Shown: positions 11,182 through 23,780, counted from the first letter of the stretch. The stretch: 64,000 bases of DNA from Ephemerocybe angulata (GCA_013368325.1 JAACJK010000163.1:2914001-2978000), one strand, 5' to 3'. The notes: generated from the sequence alone by a model not told the origin. A program made the numbers and translations.

Positions 11182-11791
11182 CTACATGTTCGACAGCAGC
11201 AGGATGGCAGACACCCCCAGAATTCCAGCGAACAGGACAGTAACGATCGCGCCTCCGATGGGCAGGATCGACACCAGGGGTCCGTCCCAGCCGGCAGGCA
11301 CCTTGAGCGCAGTCTGGCCGGTCATCAGTGCCGGGTTCACTCCCTTGCACACCGCGACATAGCCTCCAACAACGACGTTCGACCCAGCTCGAGGGTCTGG
11401 CATCGGCTTGTTCTTTGCAATCAGGTAGTTGAACATGCACGTCTCGCAGCTCAGCATCGCGTTGAACGTCTCAGCCCTGCAGAGGCAGGGCGTGTCGTCG
11501 TTGCACGCCGCGATCTTCGTGGTGGCGTCGGTGCAGTTGGCAGCACACTGAACAAGGGGTCAATAACGACTCTTTAGAAGCAAGGACCGTTCTTACTGCA
11601 GTCTTGACTGGGCTCTCTGGGATGGCGAAAAGCTCTGTGGTCTTGAAAACCTTGTTTCCCACCGCAATTTCAAAGGCCAACACTGGAACACTCTTGTTAG
11701 CAACGGGCTCCCTATCTCCACTCAGGGTCCCTCACTCACCCTGGTTGGCCAGAGCAGTGAAGAGCGCGAACAAGAAGAACAAAGACTGCAT
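11182..11791 (-). CDS. Small secreted or membrane-anchored cysteine-rich protein
   Basis: Exons 11791-11740, 11682-11597, 11547-11182; 167 aa. The first 17-20 residues are a signal peptide (MQSLFFLFALFTALANQ). The middle carries closely spaced cysteines (CAANC, a run with C-x-C, CETC and a later CKG), and the C-terminus has one hydrophobic segment (ILPIGGAIVTVLFAGILG) and ends SNM. The pattern suggests a disulfide-rich ectodomain with a C-terminal membrane anchor, loosely like CFEM-type fungal surface proteins, but the eight-cysteine CFEM spacing is not met. Function unknown. A TATA-like ATATAAAC lies about 90 bp upstream on the minus strand (11881-11888). Confidence 0.7.
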
Positions 11792-12394
11792 TTCGAGAAC
11801 AGAAAAAAACGAGTGTAAAAGCCTGCCAGAGGGGGGAAAAGAACGACAAGGATGGGAGCCGAACAAGAACCGTCACCGTGGTTTATATGTATTTCGCTGT
11901 CCTTACCGGTGACAACCATAACACGGTTGCGACACGCCAGCTTGGACCAAGGACTTGGAACTGCCCCCGCATCATGTGACGATGATGCACTCATCTCCTG
12001 CGACGGCGCTCGACGGCGGCGGCCATCCCGATCCTCCTCAAAGGCTATCCAAAAGCCCAGTATTGTCTAGCTCAGGGCCAGAGGCGCCCACCACCAAATC
12101 AATAGGCCCCAAATCATGTTTCCGTCAGTGATATCTCTATATCTCTTCGAAACCAGAGTTGCGATCGCTGTGTGCTCTAGATGTTAATAAAAAGCATTAC
12201 AACATTCTCCCCCCTTCGAGATCGACGTACGTTGCCCTCGAGACCACCTTCAAGCCCAAGAGGAGGCGGCCCGGCGAGGGCTCGGAGGGGGCTTGATAGC
12301 GAATCACATGACAGACACGTAAACAAAGCCCAACAAGGTTTGTTGATTGGGATCATCGACGTCAGTTGAACGTGCCACCCTCCATTCATCCATC
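11792..12394. promoter_or_regulatory. Divergent intergenic region between the Cys-rich and SAP-domain genes
   Basis: 603 bp between two start codons, so it should hold both promoters. On the minus strand ATATAAAC at 11881-11888 is a plausible TATA box for the Cys-rich gene. No ORF was accepted here. Confidence 0.4.
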
Positions 12395-13793
12395 ATGGCC
12401 CCTATCGCCTACGCCGGTGCCCTCCAACCCAAGAAGAAATCAGAACTCCAGGAAATTGCCCTTGCCCTCCGTATTAGCGACCAGGGCACCAAGGATGAGC
12501 TACAGCTCAGAATCAAGAAACATTTGGATATCAACTCGATGTTAGAAGAGAACCCGCAGTTTGCTGGGTTGTATGGAAGGAGAAAGCGGAGTGTGCAGCC
12601 TCAGCTTGCTCCTCCTACGTGAGCCGGGGTCTCAAATTAGAACTTATATGTATCTGACGTTCTATTATAGCGCCGTGTCGGAGAAGCCGCGATCTAGCAG
12701 CCGCATCGCAGGCAGCCTTGGACTCGACCCCATTCGCGAGTCCACGCCCGCGAAAGATTTGCGCGACGTTTCGCACTTCTTGAAGCACCCGCCTGCCTCG
12801 CCAGAACAGCAGCAATGCACGCCTCAGCAGTCTCCGCGTAACGCGATCGACTTTGGAACGCCGAGCAGCCTTCCTCCACTACCGGAGACTGCACCTCCGA
12901 GCCCCGCGAAGAGCATCGTAGAAGCCTTTGCGAGTAAGCCTGCAGAGGTGCGCGCTGCTGTGCAGCGCTTCCACGAGCAGGAAATCCTTCCCCATGGGAC
13001 CGAGTTCCTGGAGGCTACACGACAGGTATGTCGCGAGCACAGTATGTGTTACTATCTAGCGCTGACTTGAATGCCTCTAGTTCCTCTCCAACTCGCGCAA
13101 CATCTGGACTGTCACCGCCTTATTCGAAGTTCTATACATCCTTTATTCCGTGATACCCTGGCGATACGCGCAGGTACGCACTCGATGTCTCAAACTAAAA
13201 CCAGCAGTGGATATTGACTCCCATCCCATATTTAGATCCCTCTCTCAGCCAAGGGAGAAAACTCGGCACTCTCAGTTCCTTACCCCCCGCTGTCCACATT
13301 CCAAACGTCGACGTTCTGGCTCGTACTGCTGCACTGGGCGATTCCCACCCTTTTCGCCCCCGCGCTTGTGGGCAACCTTATCTCGTTCAACCCCCAGCCC
13401 GCCCCTCCTTCGCAACAGGAAAGGAACCCATCAAAGGGACCCACCCCCACTCCGATCCCTTTCGACCCCTTGACGGCTGCAATTGTGCGCGTCGCCGCAT
13501 CACTTGCGTACCCATATGCTAGCCTGAGCACCGCAGAGCACGTCTACGGGCTCGATGTCCTTGGCTATAACCTGCGGGTCTTCAACTCTGGGGTCGGGTT
13601 GGCCTTCGCCTTTGCCGAGGCCATCCAGGTGGCGCCGAGGTCGTTTGCGACGACGCTGGCCCATGAGCAAAAATTGGCTATCGCTCCTGCGCCGGCTTCG
13701 TCGAGTCGGGAAGTATTCCCTACCGGGAGGAGGGCTCGAGCCCTGATGGCGAACGGGGAGGAAAGTGAGGGGGAGACGCCCGAAGTCGATTGA
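12395..13793 (+). CDS. SAP-domain protein with several membrane segments
   Basis: Exons 12395-12618, 12671-13025, 13081-13173, 13236-13793; 409 aa. Residues 8-45 form a SAP-like helix-extended-helix (LQEIALALRISDQGTKDEL), a putative DNA/chromatin-binding motif. A Ser/Pro-rich linker follows, then about four hydrophobic segments (LFEVLYILYSVIPW; FWLVLLHWAIPTLFAPALVG; the region around AAIVRVAASLAYPYA; a segment near SGVGLAFAFAEAI), and a charged tail ending EVD. A SAP motif plus membrane helices suggests an inner-nuclear-membrane protein, but no LEM or Man1/Src1 signature is visible, so this is a guess. All junctions are in phase. It is followed on the same strand by RFT1 after 363 bp in which no gene was seen. 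Confidence 0.72.
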
Positions 13794-14156
13794 TTGACTG
13801 GCATTGGTTTAGTTATTATCTAGTCCCGGAATCGTTATAATTCTCCTCTTCGTTTCTAATCTTCCATCTAAGCTTATTTTGGTTCTTCCTTTTCGCTGTC
13901 GAGTCCTCTTCACCTTGGCCTTGTCTATCTTGCTTTCGCTCGATCGCTGCTTTCGACATTTGTCTAGTATGTATATTGCAACTGTGTTGGTTATGGGTTA
14001 TGATTGTCCAGTATCTGACGAGCTCTCCTTTTGTTGTACTGTTTGAAGTGTAGCACTTAGTAGTAGTAGGATTAGTTCTATTTATTACCACGGCTACGTG
14101 TTGTAATGACCGCGATGATGTATTATAGTGCAGCGCTTAGCGCCGAACCATTTGAA

Positions 14157-16135
14157 ATGGCTTCTTCCTCTCGACCACCACAATCCTCATCCTCGAAATC
14201 GTCACCGAATGTCCCCAAGTCTGGATCAAACGCGCTACTCAGCTCGAGTGTGACGTCGCTCTCGTTTCTGGTCGCGCTGCAGCTGTTTTCGAGACTGTTC
14301 ACATCGGTGCTGAACCAGGCTCTTTTCCGCCTCGCGTCACCCAGCGTATTTGGAACTGCGGCGATCCAGTTTGAACTTATACTCAGCACCATCCTGTTTC
14401 TGAGCCGCGAGGGTGTGCGGAATGCAATTCTTAGGAGCAAAGGCACCGACGGGAGCAAGAGCAAGAGCAAGAAGACGGAAGGCCGGGATGAACTTGACGA
14501 TGCGCATGTGAAGCAGCTGAATTTGACCTTTCTGCCGGTGTTGTTGGGCGTCCCGTTGGCGGCGTTGACGAGTGTGGGGTACCTTGCGTATGCGAGCGAG
14601 GAAGTGAGGAAGCAGCCGCATCTTACGCTTGCGGTCACTGTGTATGCCATTGCTGCGCTCGTGGAACTCCTCAGCGAGCCCATGCATAACAGGTGCGTTT
14701 ATTTCCTTCCTTCGGTTCCGAGGATTTACGTGTAATGACTGGGTGTAGGGCCATGGTGGAGCTAAAGACGGATGTGAGGGTTCGCGCAGAAGGCTTGGGA
14801 ATCACGGCGAAGAGCTGTGCGACGCTTGGGGTGTTGTTTTTGGATGCGCGGAGGGGGAAGGATGAGTGGGCTCTTGTGGCGTTTGCATTGGGACAACTTG
14901 TATATGCCTTGACTGTATGGGCGTCGTATGCGAGGGTATTTGGAGTTCCCTGGATGAAGAGGCCGAGGGCTAAGACGAGGTGTGTTATTTGTTCATTTGC
15001 TAGATTTCCGAGGGGACAGCTAATTGTATGGAACCTTAGTGGCTATTTCGACAAGGCACTCTTGCACCTCTCGGCGACTATGACTGGGCAGAGTGTGATT
15101 AAGCATGTGTTGACAGAGGGCGACAAGATGATGTTGACGTTCTTCAGCCCGTTACAAGACCAAGGGGGATACGCGATTGCTGCAAACTATGGTATGTAAT
15201 TATAAATGACTCCCTCTCTCCCTTGCTCAATGTCGTTTAGGCTCCCTTCTCGCCCGCATCGTCTTTCAACCGCTCGAAGAGACACTCCGAGTTTACTTCT
15301 CCCGCCTCCTCTCCTCCTCCTCCTCCCCCGCCGCTTCTTCTAAGAAGGATCGCCGGCAGCAGGCTGCCGACGCCTTGAGTGCTTTGCTTCAAGTTCAGGC
15401 TGCGGTCTCTGTGCTCTTCATTATATTCGGGAGTGCCTACCTCCCCGTAGTCTTGCCACTCGTTCTACCGCCTAAATACTTGGCGACGAGCGCACCCAGG
15501 GTGCTGGGAGCGTGGGTATACTATATTCCCGTGCTGGCACTGAATGGCGGGTTGGAGGCGTTCCTTTCCAGCGCGGCTAGTCCGAGTGACTTGAATCGCC
15601 AGAGCAGGTGCGTAGGTGTATGCTTGTTATGAAGTTGGTGCTGATTCTAAGGGCGTCCCTAAACTAGGTGGATGTTCGGCTTCTCGGTGATCTACGTTTC
15701 GACTGCGATGCTCTTCTATCGACTTGGACTGGGCGACGTCTCTTTGATATACGCCAACACCGTGAACCTCTCAGCACGGATAATTTACTGCCTCGCCTTC
15801 GCCTCTCGGTTCTTCGGCGCTTCTTCGTCCTCAGCTGCTTCACCTACGACCTCTGAAGCTCGCGTGCCCGCAGTTCACTTTGGGATATCGTCATTGATCC
15901 CCTCCATCCCCTTCCTCGCTGCTTCTGGACTTGTTGCAGGCCTGGTTTACTCCAGTGCCAGACGGCCAGCAGTCGAAGCAGCGATCAGGACTGGGGGAAG
16001 TATGTCGTGTTACAGAAGAATGTGCTGGTCCATGTGGGGTTTGGGGCTGTTCTGGGAGTGATGTGCGTGGGGATTTGGTGGTTCACCTCGGGGAGGCGGT
16101 TGAGGGTTCTACTAAGGGGGTTCAAGAAGGAATGA
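14157..16135 (+). CDS. RFT1: RFT1, lipid-linked oligosaccharide (Man5GlcNAc2-PP-dolichol) translocation protein
   Basis: Exons 14157-14692, 14749-14979, 15040-15191, 15241-15607, 15668-15944 and 15989-16135; 569 aa. A multi-pass ER membrane protein of the MOP flippase superfamily needed for N-glycosylation. Diagnostic stretches: SRLFTSVLNQALFRLASP near the start, then GQSVIKHVLTEGDKMML, then GSLLARIVFQPLEE in the middle. The last junction is uncertain. Reading on without an intron stops at 16061 after a non-homologous tail, whereas another frame supplies the expected final helix (VHVGFGAVLGVMCVGIWWF, ending FKKE). A 44-nt GT..AG intron (15945-15988) joins the two frames; a single frameshift is the alternative. 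The ATG at 14157 fits the usual fungal start better than the in-frame ATG at 14106. Confidence 0.88.
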
Positions 16136-16290
16136 AATGGGTTATTATACCTGAGCAGGCAGACGGGCTGCACTTTGCTCATGACTGACTCCGATGGGGT
16201 ATACATATATCGTAAGGTTGTATAATACAAAGTGTTGAAAAAAACCTCGTCAAAAATCGTATCTTGCGGTCCCGTTGCGCCACCATGATT

Positions 16291-19200
16291 TCAGGCGGGT
16301 ACAATTCCTCCCAGCCACTTGTCGTAATTGAATGCGACAGGTATTGGGTCCACATTGTCGAGATGAACGGTCTGTCCACGGTCAACGTACAGGACGAACT
16401 CCGCAGGGACTTTGTCAGGCCAGTCCGGGGCGAGTCCCATGCCTATTTCGATCGCGGAAGCATAGATCTCTAGGTCTCTCCGTTCCCCGATAGTGAGTGG
16501 GGCGTCAAGCATTTCTTGGCATTGGTCGATGTACCTGAGCCAATTTGATTTAAACATCAGTCAGATGGTCGAGGAACATAGAGAGTGTGAGACGCACCCT
16601 TGGTACTCCGCCTCCTCATTTTCTGACACAGAAGGTGAGAGAAGCTTGTTTGCCATGTATTGTGTGCTTCTTTCGTCGACGCTTGAGCGAAGTGGCTTCT
16701 TAGCTTCGGGTCGAGTCATCGACTTCCCTGAGATCTTCTTATTCCCTGACCCAACCTGCGATCCTATCCATTTCCGAACGCCCTGGACGATCGCGCTGTG
16801 AGTAGAGTCAATGTCAGGCTTCAAAAGGCATGGAGGTCAGGTCACGACGTACCGTGACTGAGGGTCGTTTGGTCGGTAACTTCGGGCTTCGAACGGGCTT
16901 TGGTTGATATCCTTCAGCGTCTTCCTGAGGGCAAGTCAATATCACACCTCATGAATTTCAGGACGAACCATCAGCTTACCCAGGTAACTTCAGCGTACTG
17001 TTCATTGAATACGCAAAATGCTTCCCAAGCGATGTGAAAAGCAAAGGTCGATAGTACTCCACCCAAAAGTCTCCCCTGTTCCTTGCGAACTCTCGAAGAC
17101 CGGCATCGCATTCTTCGAGGGAGTACGCAGGCTTCAGGTTTTCGTCGTGGAACCATTTCTGGTAACCGCCTCGAACAGGTGGTTGGGTTATTGTGCGCTC
17201 GCTTTGGATACCGAGGAATAGGTTGATGGCGGCCTGCTTATCGGCATCTGCATGGTGGGGTCGATTCAGTGGAGGGAGGACACGGGAAGGGGCGAATCTC
17301 ACCGAGAAGAGAGTTTGCGTAGAATCGGCGAATGTTTTCGATGATATCCCTTGAATGGCTATTCCAATGTGGCATGCGGCGATATGTCTCGACGCGATTT
17401 ACCAGGGCGCTTCCGGTGTATTGGAGGGCGATTGCTGTAGGAGGTTAGCCTCATTGACACCATCCACAAGGAATAAATCCAACTCACTGTCGCCATGATC
17501 ATGGTACATCTCCGTCAGCATGTTCACGGCATCAGAGTCGAACGCGAGGTTCGGGCTGTCGACGACGCCCAAGGCGTACAACTGGTGTCCAAGTACACGC
17601 TTTCCAAAAACGAACTGTGCTGCGTTTGTCCGATCCAAACAATCAACGCAGTTGGTTCTACATATGCCATTCTGGAGGGAAATAGTGTCCCGCCATTCGC
17701 CTTCTCCGCCTCTAATGATGAAGATATCAACGATGGGTGGTGTGATGGGGAGAACGAGACTCACTCTGCTTTACTTTGAAGGTAATGAGAATACGGTTCT
17801 GGGCCGGAGTGGAAGAAGCCTGTGAGCTGTATGGACTCTTCGGCGATGTCTTCGAGGTAGCTGATAACGTCCTGCGTTTTCCTAGTAGAAATGAGTATAT
17901 GAGCTTTTGATCCGTAATGCTTGGTGCATGGCTTACTCCTTGTACGCTCGAGACATGTCCCAAGCACGGTAGACCATTTTCTTGTCGCGGGGTAGGAACT
18001 GGTTGAGATATTTGACACATTGGGTATATTCATCAAGAAGCTTAGACTCCCTGGGGACTGGTTCGCGACGCTTGATGAGGTTTAAGATGGTAATGGGTGT
18101 TCCATAGCGCATGAATAGATCGTCGAAGTGCTTGGATGCGGCCGTGTAGAATGGATCGGCGACGCTGACTGCAAATGACACTCATTAGCTCGCATCGAAA
18201 CACAGGGGTTGAATCCTTACTCTCGATCGGAGGCTTGGGAACCATGGATGTGGTCTCTTGGGTCCAGTAGACGGGAATGCTGCCACGATACTGAACTTGT
18301 CAACACACAAGTAGACTTGGCAAAAGGGTTTATCCTACCTGGACGTAGCTGGTATAGTTAGGGCTTGGACGCCTCACTTGACGGTTATTGGCGCTGGATT
18401 TATCAGGGTAGTAAAAAGGGGTGGTCAAGGCTTCTGCAACGATTTGCTCCGTTTCAACCTCATTTGCAACATTGCCCTAGTACCTAGTCAGATCTTTATT
18501 GTAGATGCAAAACATTCGAGCCTAACCCACCTCATCGTTAACACCTCGTTTGAGATAGCGAGCGCCAGCGAAATGACGGGATCGGCGGGCGATGAGGGTG
18601 ATGAAGATCACCCTGCCTAGCACTGTAAGCTCTATAACGGCGGTCTTAGATTATCAGCAGCGGTGCTATACGGGGGGCGTACTAGCTTGGTCGACATGGC
18701 CATGGATCAATGGGATGAGCCAGTGGTTCTTCAAATGCGGCTTTTCCATGTTGTTGAATGCGGCAGACATCATATGGAAGTTCCAAGCGAACCGGTCATT
18801 GAAGGGCCAGTTTCCTTGAACAGGGCGAGCTGGACCAGTGAGATTATGTTGTAACGTGCACGTCAAGTCGTAGGTAAAGCTGGGGCAATGTGAATGAGCG
18901 ATAGCTCTTTCGGAAGAAGGATTCGGTACCTGAAGTAGAAATTCTTAGACATATCTACTTGCTTGAAGATGTTCATGAGACGCTGTTCCTCGGTAGGCTT
19001 TTCGACCTTGTGGTTGTGGCAGACAGGAACAATCTCCACGCTTTCACAATGGTAGAGATAGTGCCCGCCCAGGAGAGCCACCACAGATCGTTTGTTAATG
19101 AGAATCATATACCATCCGGCAGTGAACCGAATGAAGCCTGATAATGGTTGAGAAACACAGCGAGAAAATGGCAGTAATGGAACTCACCTGCGACACCGAA

Positions 19201-19680
19201 GAAGACTTTGGCTTTACCCAACCCTCCGTAGGGCTTGTTGCCGTCATCCAGCATCTTCAGCATTGCGCTCATCTGCTTTCCAGTGTACGTCGCTTCGTCC
19301 TCAACGACGATGAGTTCATCCTGTGTGGTACGGTCTATCTTTATGATGCGATGGCGTGAGTCCGCAGTGTTGGAGGCGACAATGTAGAACCGGACTCGGT
19401 TCTCGTATAACAGGAATTTGTTATAAACGATGTGCGTCTGGGAGGTGCCATTAGGGTTTGGGTATGGCACTGCTGCATTCCTCTTCGACGCCGAATGCTC
19501 TGGAGGCTTTTCTGTGGCTGCCTTGTCTGGCCCTGCCTTCTCTGTGGAAACTATCTTCGCTGAGATTGGCCCGTCAGCGGCATTGACAGGAGGTTGGCCG
19601 TGTGAGGTAGTGTCATCGTAGGGCGGAGGGGAGGGGTCATGTTGGGACTTGTCATTTGAAACAATTGAATCAGCATTCAT
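16291..19680 (-). CDS. FIG4: FIG4, SAC-domain polyphosphoinositide phosphatase
   Basis: Fourteen exons (5' to 3'): 19680-19188, 19137-18930, 18879-18683, 18631-18531, 18476-18339, 18290-18221, 18168-17937, 17881-17775, 17709-17488, 17434-17303, 17247-16980, 16924-16853, 16795-16598, 16534-16291; 893 aa, all phases consistent. Fig4 hydrolyses the 5-phosphate of PI(3,5)P2 and works with the Fab1 kinase and Vac14 at the vacuole/endosome. The SAC signature CX5R(T) is Cys536-VDCLD-Arg542-Thr543 in [17 protein letters not shown]. Other hallmarks are RFYIVAS near the start, [18 protein letters not shown] followed by [13 protein letters not shown], and [20 protein letters not shown]. The N-terminal 60 residues are Pro/Ser-rich. 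Start at 19680 is the first ATG in frame. The acceptor before exon 9 (AGAG) is the least certain junction. Confidence 0.93.
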
Positions 19681-20065
19681 GGATGCTTCCACTATCAAAT
19701 GGGTTACGATTCAGTGTGTGGTATGAAGAGGATCGCAGACGTACTTGACCATGAGGCAGGTGAGCGCTTGAGCAGACGCGGCGCTTCTAGTCGCTTGCAG
19801 TGGGGCTGCTTACCAAATCCCATCAGTGGTTGCCGTGTTTGGTCAGGCCCCTAACGCGCTGCTTGTGCTTCGACCAGCGGAAATTGACCAGTGACACTTT
19901 GTCCGTGTCTGAAGATCGCAGCGGCCGCTTGCACCTCGTTATGTCTTAGAGCCTCTATCTTTGTTCACCCTCCCACACTTATTGGGTCTCCACCATTATC
20001 AATGAGGCCTCAGATATGTGGCCCCTTTTCCTGCCTAGCTGTTTCTACCTCCATCTACCCTTCGC
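19681..20065. other. Intergenic region between FIG4 and the permease pseudogene
   Basis: 385 bp between divergent starts; no gene, repeat or clear TATA box seen. Confidence 0.4.
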
Positions 20066-22158
20066 ATGAGTCTCTCATCCCTTTTGAATCGCCTCAAGGT
20101 TCCAGCACTCGCAGGAAAGTTTGGCCCTAACCCAAGATGGAGCAACGAGTATATGGACCCTGTCCCACCTTCGCTTCGAACCTGGAGTCCATGGAATTAT
20201 ATCGCGTAGTAGTGATATCCGACGCGACCAACGTTGCGAGCTGGGAGGTCGCGAGCTCCATGCTAGCTGTAGGACTCTCGTGGCGGCATGCAACCTCAGC
20301 AATTGCTGTGGGGCATGTAATTGTAGCGGTGCGTTTCAACCACCCTTTATATCCCCTTGAATCTGAGAACTGGATGGAAGGTGGTGGTCGTGTTGACAGG
20401 AACAATAGGTGCAAGGTTGCGCGTGCCTTTCCCAGTTCTCAGTCGCTCTTCATCAGGTTCTGGTTGAGTTACTTTGGAGTAGGGAGCCGTGCTGTCCTGA
20501 CCATGTTCTGGTTTGGAATCGAGACGTACACAGGGTCGAGTGCCTTGTATCAAATGTTGAAAGACATATGGCCATCCATTGCTCGCATGTCCAACGACCT
20601 TCCGCAAAATGCTCACATCACCAGTGAACGTGCGTTCGCATCCTTAGCAATATCAAGTTCCTCTAACGTACGGAATGGTTCAGTTGCTTTTTGTATTGGT
20701 TCATCCAGTTCCCGTTTCTCCTTATTTCTCCTCAGAAGATTCGACACTTGTTCACACTGAAAGCCATCATCGTGCCCGTTGCGTGGCTCTCAATACTTGT
20801 CTGGGCAATGGTAAGGGCCCCATCGGGCCAGACCCTTGTTCGCAAACCCGCCTATGTCGCGGGAAGTGATGGCAAATGGCTTTGGCTTGGAGCCATGAAC
20901 AGCTCCTGTTCATGGCTCCTTAACGATGTTCGCCACAGTGGGAGTCAATATTCCCGACTTTACGGTGAGGATGGCTCCCCTCCCCTCCTAAATGCATCTA
21001 ACCTGATAAATAGCGATATGCAAGGTCAGAGCGAGCGTAGGTTGCACCTTACATCACGATGCTTTATCTCACCGATGAACGACAGTCAGTACATCCAGAT
21101 ATTTGTCATTCCGATGGCATTCACCTTGGTTGGTAAGTGTCATCGTATTTAAATAATGCACTAGTGCTTACCTTCTCCAAGAAATCGCCGTGACCTCTGC
21201 TGGGGAAATGCTCTACAAAGAAACTCTCTGGGACCCCCTCGATCTAATTGACCGGTGGGACAACAGGCCTGCTGCCTTTTTCGCAACCCTCAGTTTCGTT
21301 CTTGCAACGCTTGGAACAAACATTTCTGCGAATAGCACTGCCGCTGCAAATGACTTGACTGCCCCCCTTCCTCAATACATCGATATCCAAAGAGGGCAAA
21401 TCATCTGTGCGGTGCTTCAAGTTGGGGGCTGGGTCGTGTGCCCATGGCAGGTTGTGAAGAACGTGCCGCACTTTTTAGTTTTCCTCACAAGCTACTCCGT
21501 GTTCCTAGGTCCGCTGTCTGCCATGTCAGTAGGCTTTTGCCCTTCTCCCTGATCCAGAAAACCGATTGACTGATGCTGTATACCCCTTTTTCAGAATGAT
21601 TGTCGATGTCAGTCAATATTTCTATCAGTCAGTGAGGGGATGGACGCGCTCTGACAGTCAGGACTTAGTATTGGCTCGTGCACAAAGGGTGTGTGGACGT
21701 TGTGGCGATGTACTATCCCCGTGGAATCTACCGATATTGGAATGGAATCGTACGCCTCTAAGTATTATTTGGACTTCCATGTGTCGCGCTTGCTTACTCA
21801 CTTTGGCCTTGTAGAACTGGAGAGCTGCGGTAGCGCTCGTTGTGTCTATTGCGCCGAACCTGTCTGGCATGATAAATAACATCAACCTACGTTGGAAATG
21901 CGACGTTTATGTTTGCGATCGCATGGCTGTTTGGAGTGAGTGCCCTTTACCTCCGCATGTGCGCTACAAACTCACGACATGTTGAACAAGTTTTTCACGG
22001 CTTCTGGAGTGTATTGGATTTTGTCCACCCTATATCCTGCTGCCGAAACCTTCCTTCCGGCACCAGTGCTAGGGAAAGAACCGTTCCACAAGGAAGAGGT
22101 CGAGCCATGCCCTTCCGTCTGTTTTCCTGAAAAGCATGTCGAAGCCGCGTCTCCATGA
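20066..22158 (+). pseudogene. NCS1-family nucleobase permease (uracil/uridine/allantoin type), disrupted
   Basis: The whole length of an NCS1 transporter can be followed: GPNPRWSNEYMDPVPPSLRT at the start, then WEVASSMLAVGLSW, WFGIETYTGSSALYQMLK, WFIQFPFLLISPQKIRHLFT, ETLWDPLDLIDRWDNR, LGTNISANSTAAANDL, a VDYWLVHKG segment and a tail ending AASP at 22158. Introns are recognisable, for example 21606-21670 joining IVD to YWLVHKG. The frame breaks at least four times: two TAG codons at 20207-20212 after NYIA; a one-base loss near 20453-20458, giving a stop at 20465; an extra base near 20915; and a shift near 21888. Neighbouring genes read cleanly, so decay is likelier than poor sequence. Such permeases import pyrimidines, allantoin or related compounds across the plasma membrane. 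Confidence 0.8.
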
Positions 22159-22894
22159 TCCGCAATGTACTCCCGATATCAAAATTTGGCTCTAGACCCA
22201 TCCATCGAGTTACGGTTTGTTTCTCCGCATCTCCTACTATGGGGTTCTGGCTGATAATTTACTTCAAGTTTCTCGCCTTATCCCCGACCTCAAATTAACT
22301 CGCCTCGACATGTTACCCACGTCAGACGGAGTTCTTGTAATGCAGCAGAGTGCGGAACAGAATTACATCTACACCATTGGCTGCGAAGCGCGATGAGGGT
22401 CTCGAAGCGCGGACATGAGAAGGCCCAAAAGATGCTCAAGCCTGATCTGTCAAAAGAGTCGAAGTCCTTCTCTTCGGAAAGGCAAGCTATCGACCGCGAT
22501 GAGACGGTTTCTGTTCTCCCTTTCTGCAGGTATCAGCTGCACCCTTGAAATATGGAGCACGAGTTAGACTGAGGCAACGCATTTTCCTTGTATATTCTGC
22601 TCTATATTAACGGATCAAACTCTAGCGAAGATCCCGATTCCGTTCCAAGGTTTTAGCGCCGGCATTTGGACGCGACGCGTGTGGACGTTCGAGATTTGAC
22701 ACTCCCCTGGGGTTTCGTGTCTGCTTCGACTCTCATACACATGCCCGGCAGACGCAGGCACAGTCCATCCCCGTCTTCGCGATGGCTGTCAAAGTGGAGC
22801 TAGATTCTAGCCCTCGCGATCCTGTAACTCCAAGCGGCCACGGTGTTGGAAAGCTAGCATTCCTCGGGCTTTCTGGTAATCCTCTGGGGAGAGG
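22159..22894. other. Intergenic region upstream of the secreted-protein gene
   Basis: About 740 bp without a recognisable gene or repeat before the TATA box of the next gene. Confidence 0.4.
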
Positions 22895-22901
22895 TATAAA
22901 A
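22895..22901 (+). promoter_or_regulatory. TATA box of the secreted Cys-rich protein gene
   Basis: TATAAAA, 117 bp before the ATG at 23012, followed by a pyrimidine-rich CT stretch typical of strongly expressed fungal genes. Confidence 0.6.
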
Positions 22902-23011
22902 CCCCTTGCCCCCTACTTACATCCCATAGCATCCCCTGGAACACCATCCTTCGGTAGCCTTCTCACAATCCTTTCCTCTCTCTTTTTGCTCCTTCCCTCT
23001 GCTCCCTCAAC

Positions 23012-23780
23012 ATGCGTCTTACCACCCTCTTTATCTCCCTCGCGACGGTTTTCTTCGTGTCGGTCACCTCCGCACCAGCTCCGGCTCCTCTGCTTCTGGA
23101 CCTGGACCTCCCTGGTTTACTCGGGATATCTGACTTCAGCCCCGCGACACATTACAACGCACCTCTCGCGCCTTGGCACCCTGGCTCCAAGCCTGGTTGG
23201 TACTTTGGCCAACACCCCGAGAAGCACCCGAAGCTTTTCTGTTTAGGAGGGGTGAGCACTTCCCACAGCTTTGTTCAATAAGCACACTGTGACTAACAGT
23301 AGACTCTCGCGCTGTATAGCTTATTTGCAAGCTTTTAGAGCTGTTGCCGAAGAAGTTTCATTGCCCTAAGTTCCCACCTCACCCTCCTACAACTCCACCT
23401 ACGACGCCCCCTGCCGATGGGTACACCCCAACGTTTTCAAATTTGATGGGTGCTACACAGGCTGGAGATTATTTGACCTTTGGGCTTGTTGATACTATCG
23501 CAGGTCAGTCGTCTCTCCTCCAATATGTTTTCACGAAGAAAGCTGACCTTCATTACCTTGCATCCATCTAGACTGCAAGGCGATGTGCAACAGCGTCGAA
23601 GGATGCAAGTTCATCAATACCTACCACGACGTGAACGGAAAGGATGGTAGCACACAGCTTACGTGCTCGCTGTTCAGCGGGTGCCATGATGCGACGAGTG
23701 CGACAAACGTCGGGGGCCAGACGCAGCCCGACGGGAGCCTCAATTATATCAAGGAAAGCGATGGGTATTGCAAAGCTTAA
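23012..23780 (+). CDS. Secreted cysteine-rich protein related to basidiomycete fruit-body-specific proteins
   Basis: Exons 23012-23251, 23320-23503, 23572-23780; 210 aa. The N-terminus is a signal peptide (hydrophobic LFISLATVFFVSVTSAPA). A short Pro/Gly-rich region and a Pro/Thr linker lead to a C-terminal domain that begins YTPTFSNLMGATQAGDYLTF and contains ACKAMC-like and EGCKFINTYHDVNGK segments, later CSLFSGC, a GGQTQPDGS motif and a final GYCKA. I recognise this C-terminal pattern from basidiomycete proteins annotated as fruit-body specific; it resembles an extracellular Cys-rich PAN/apple-type fold, but the molecular function is unknown. The gene has a good TATA box. The protein is probably exported to the wall or medium. 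Confidence 0.75.
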
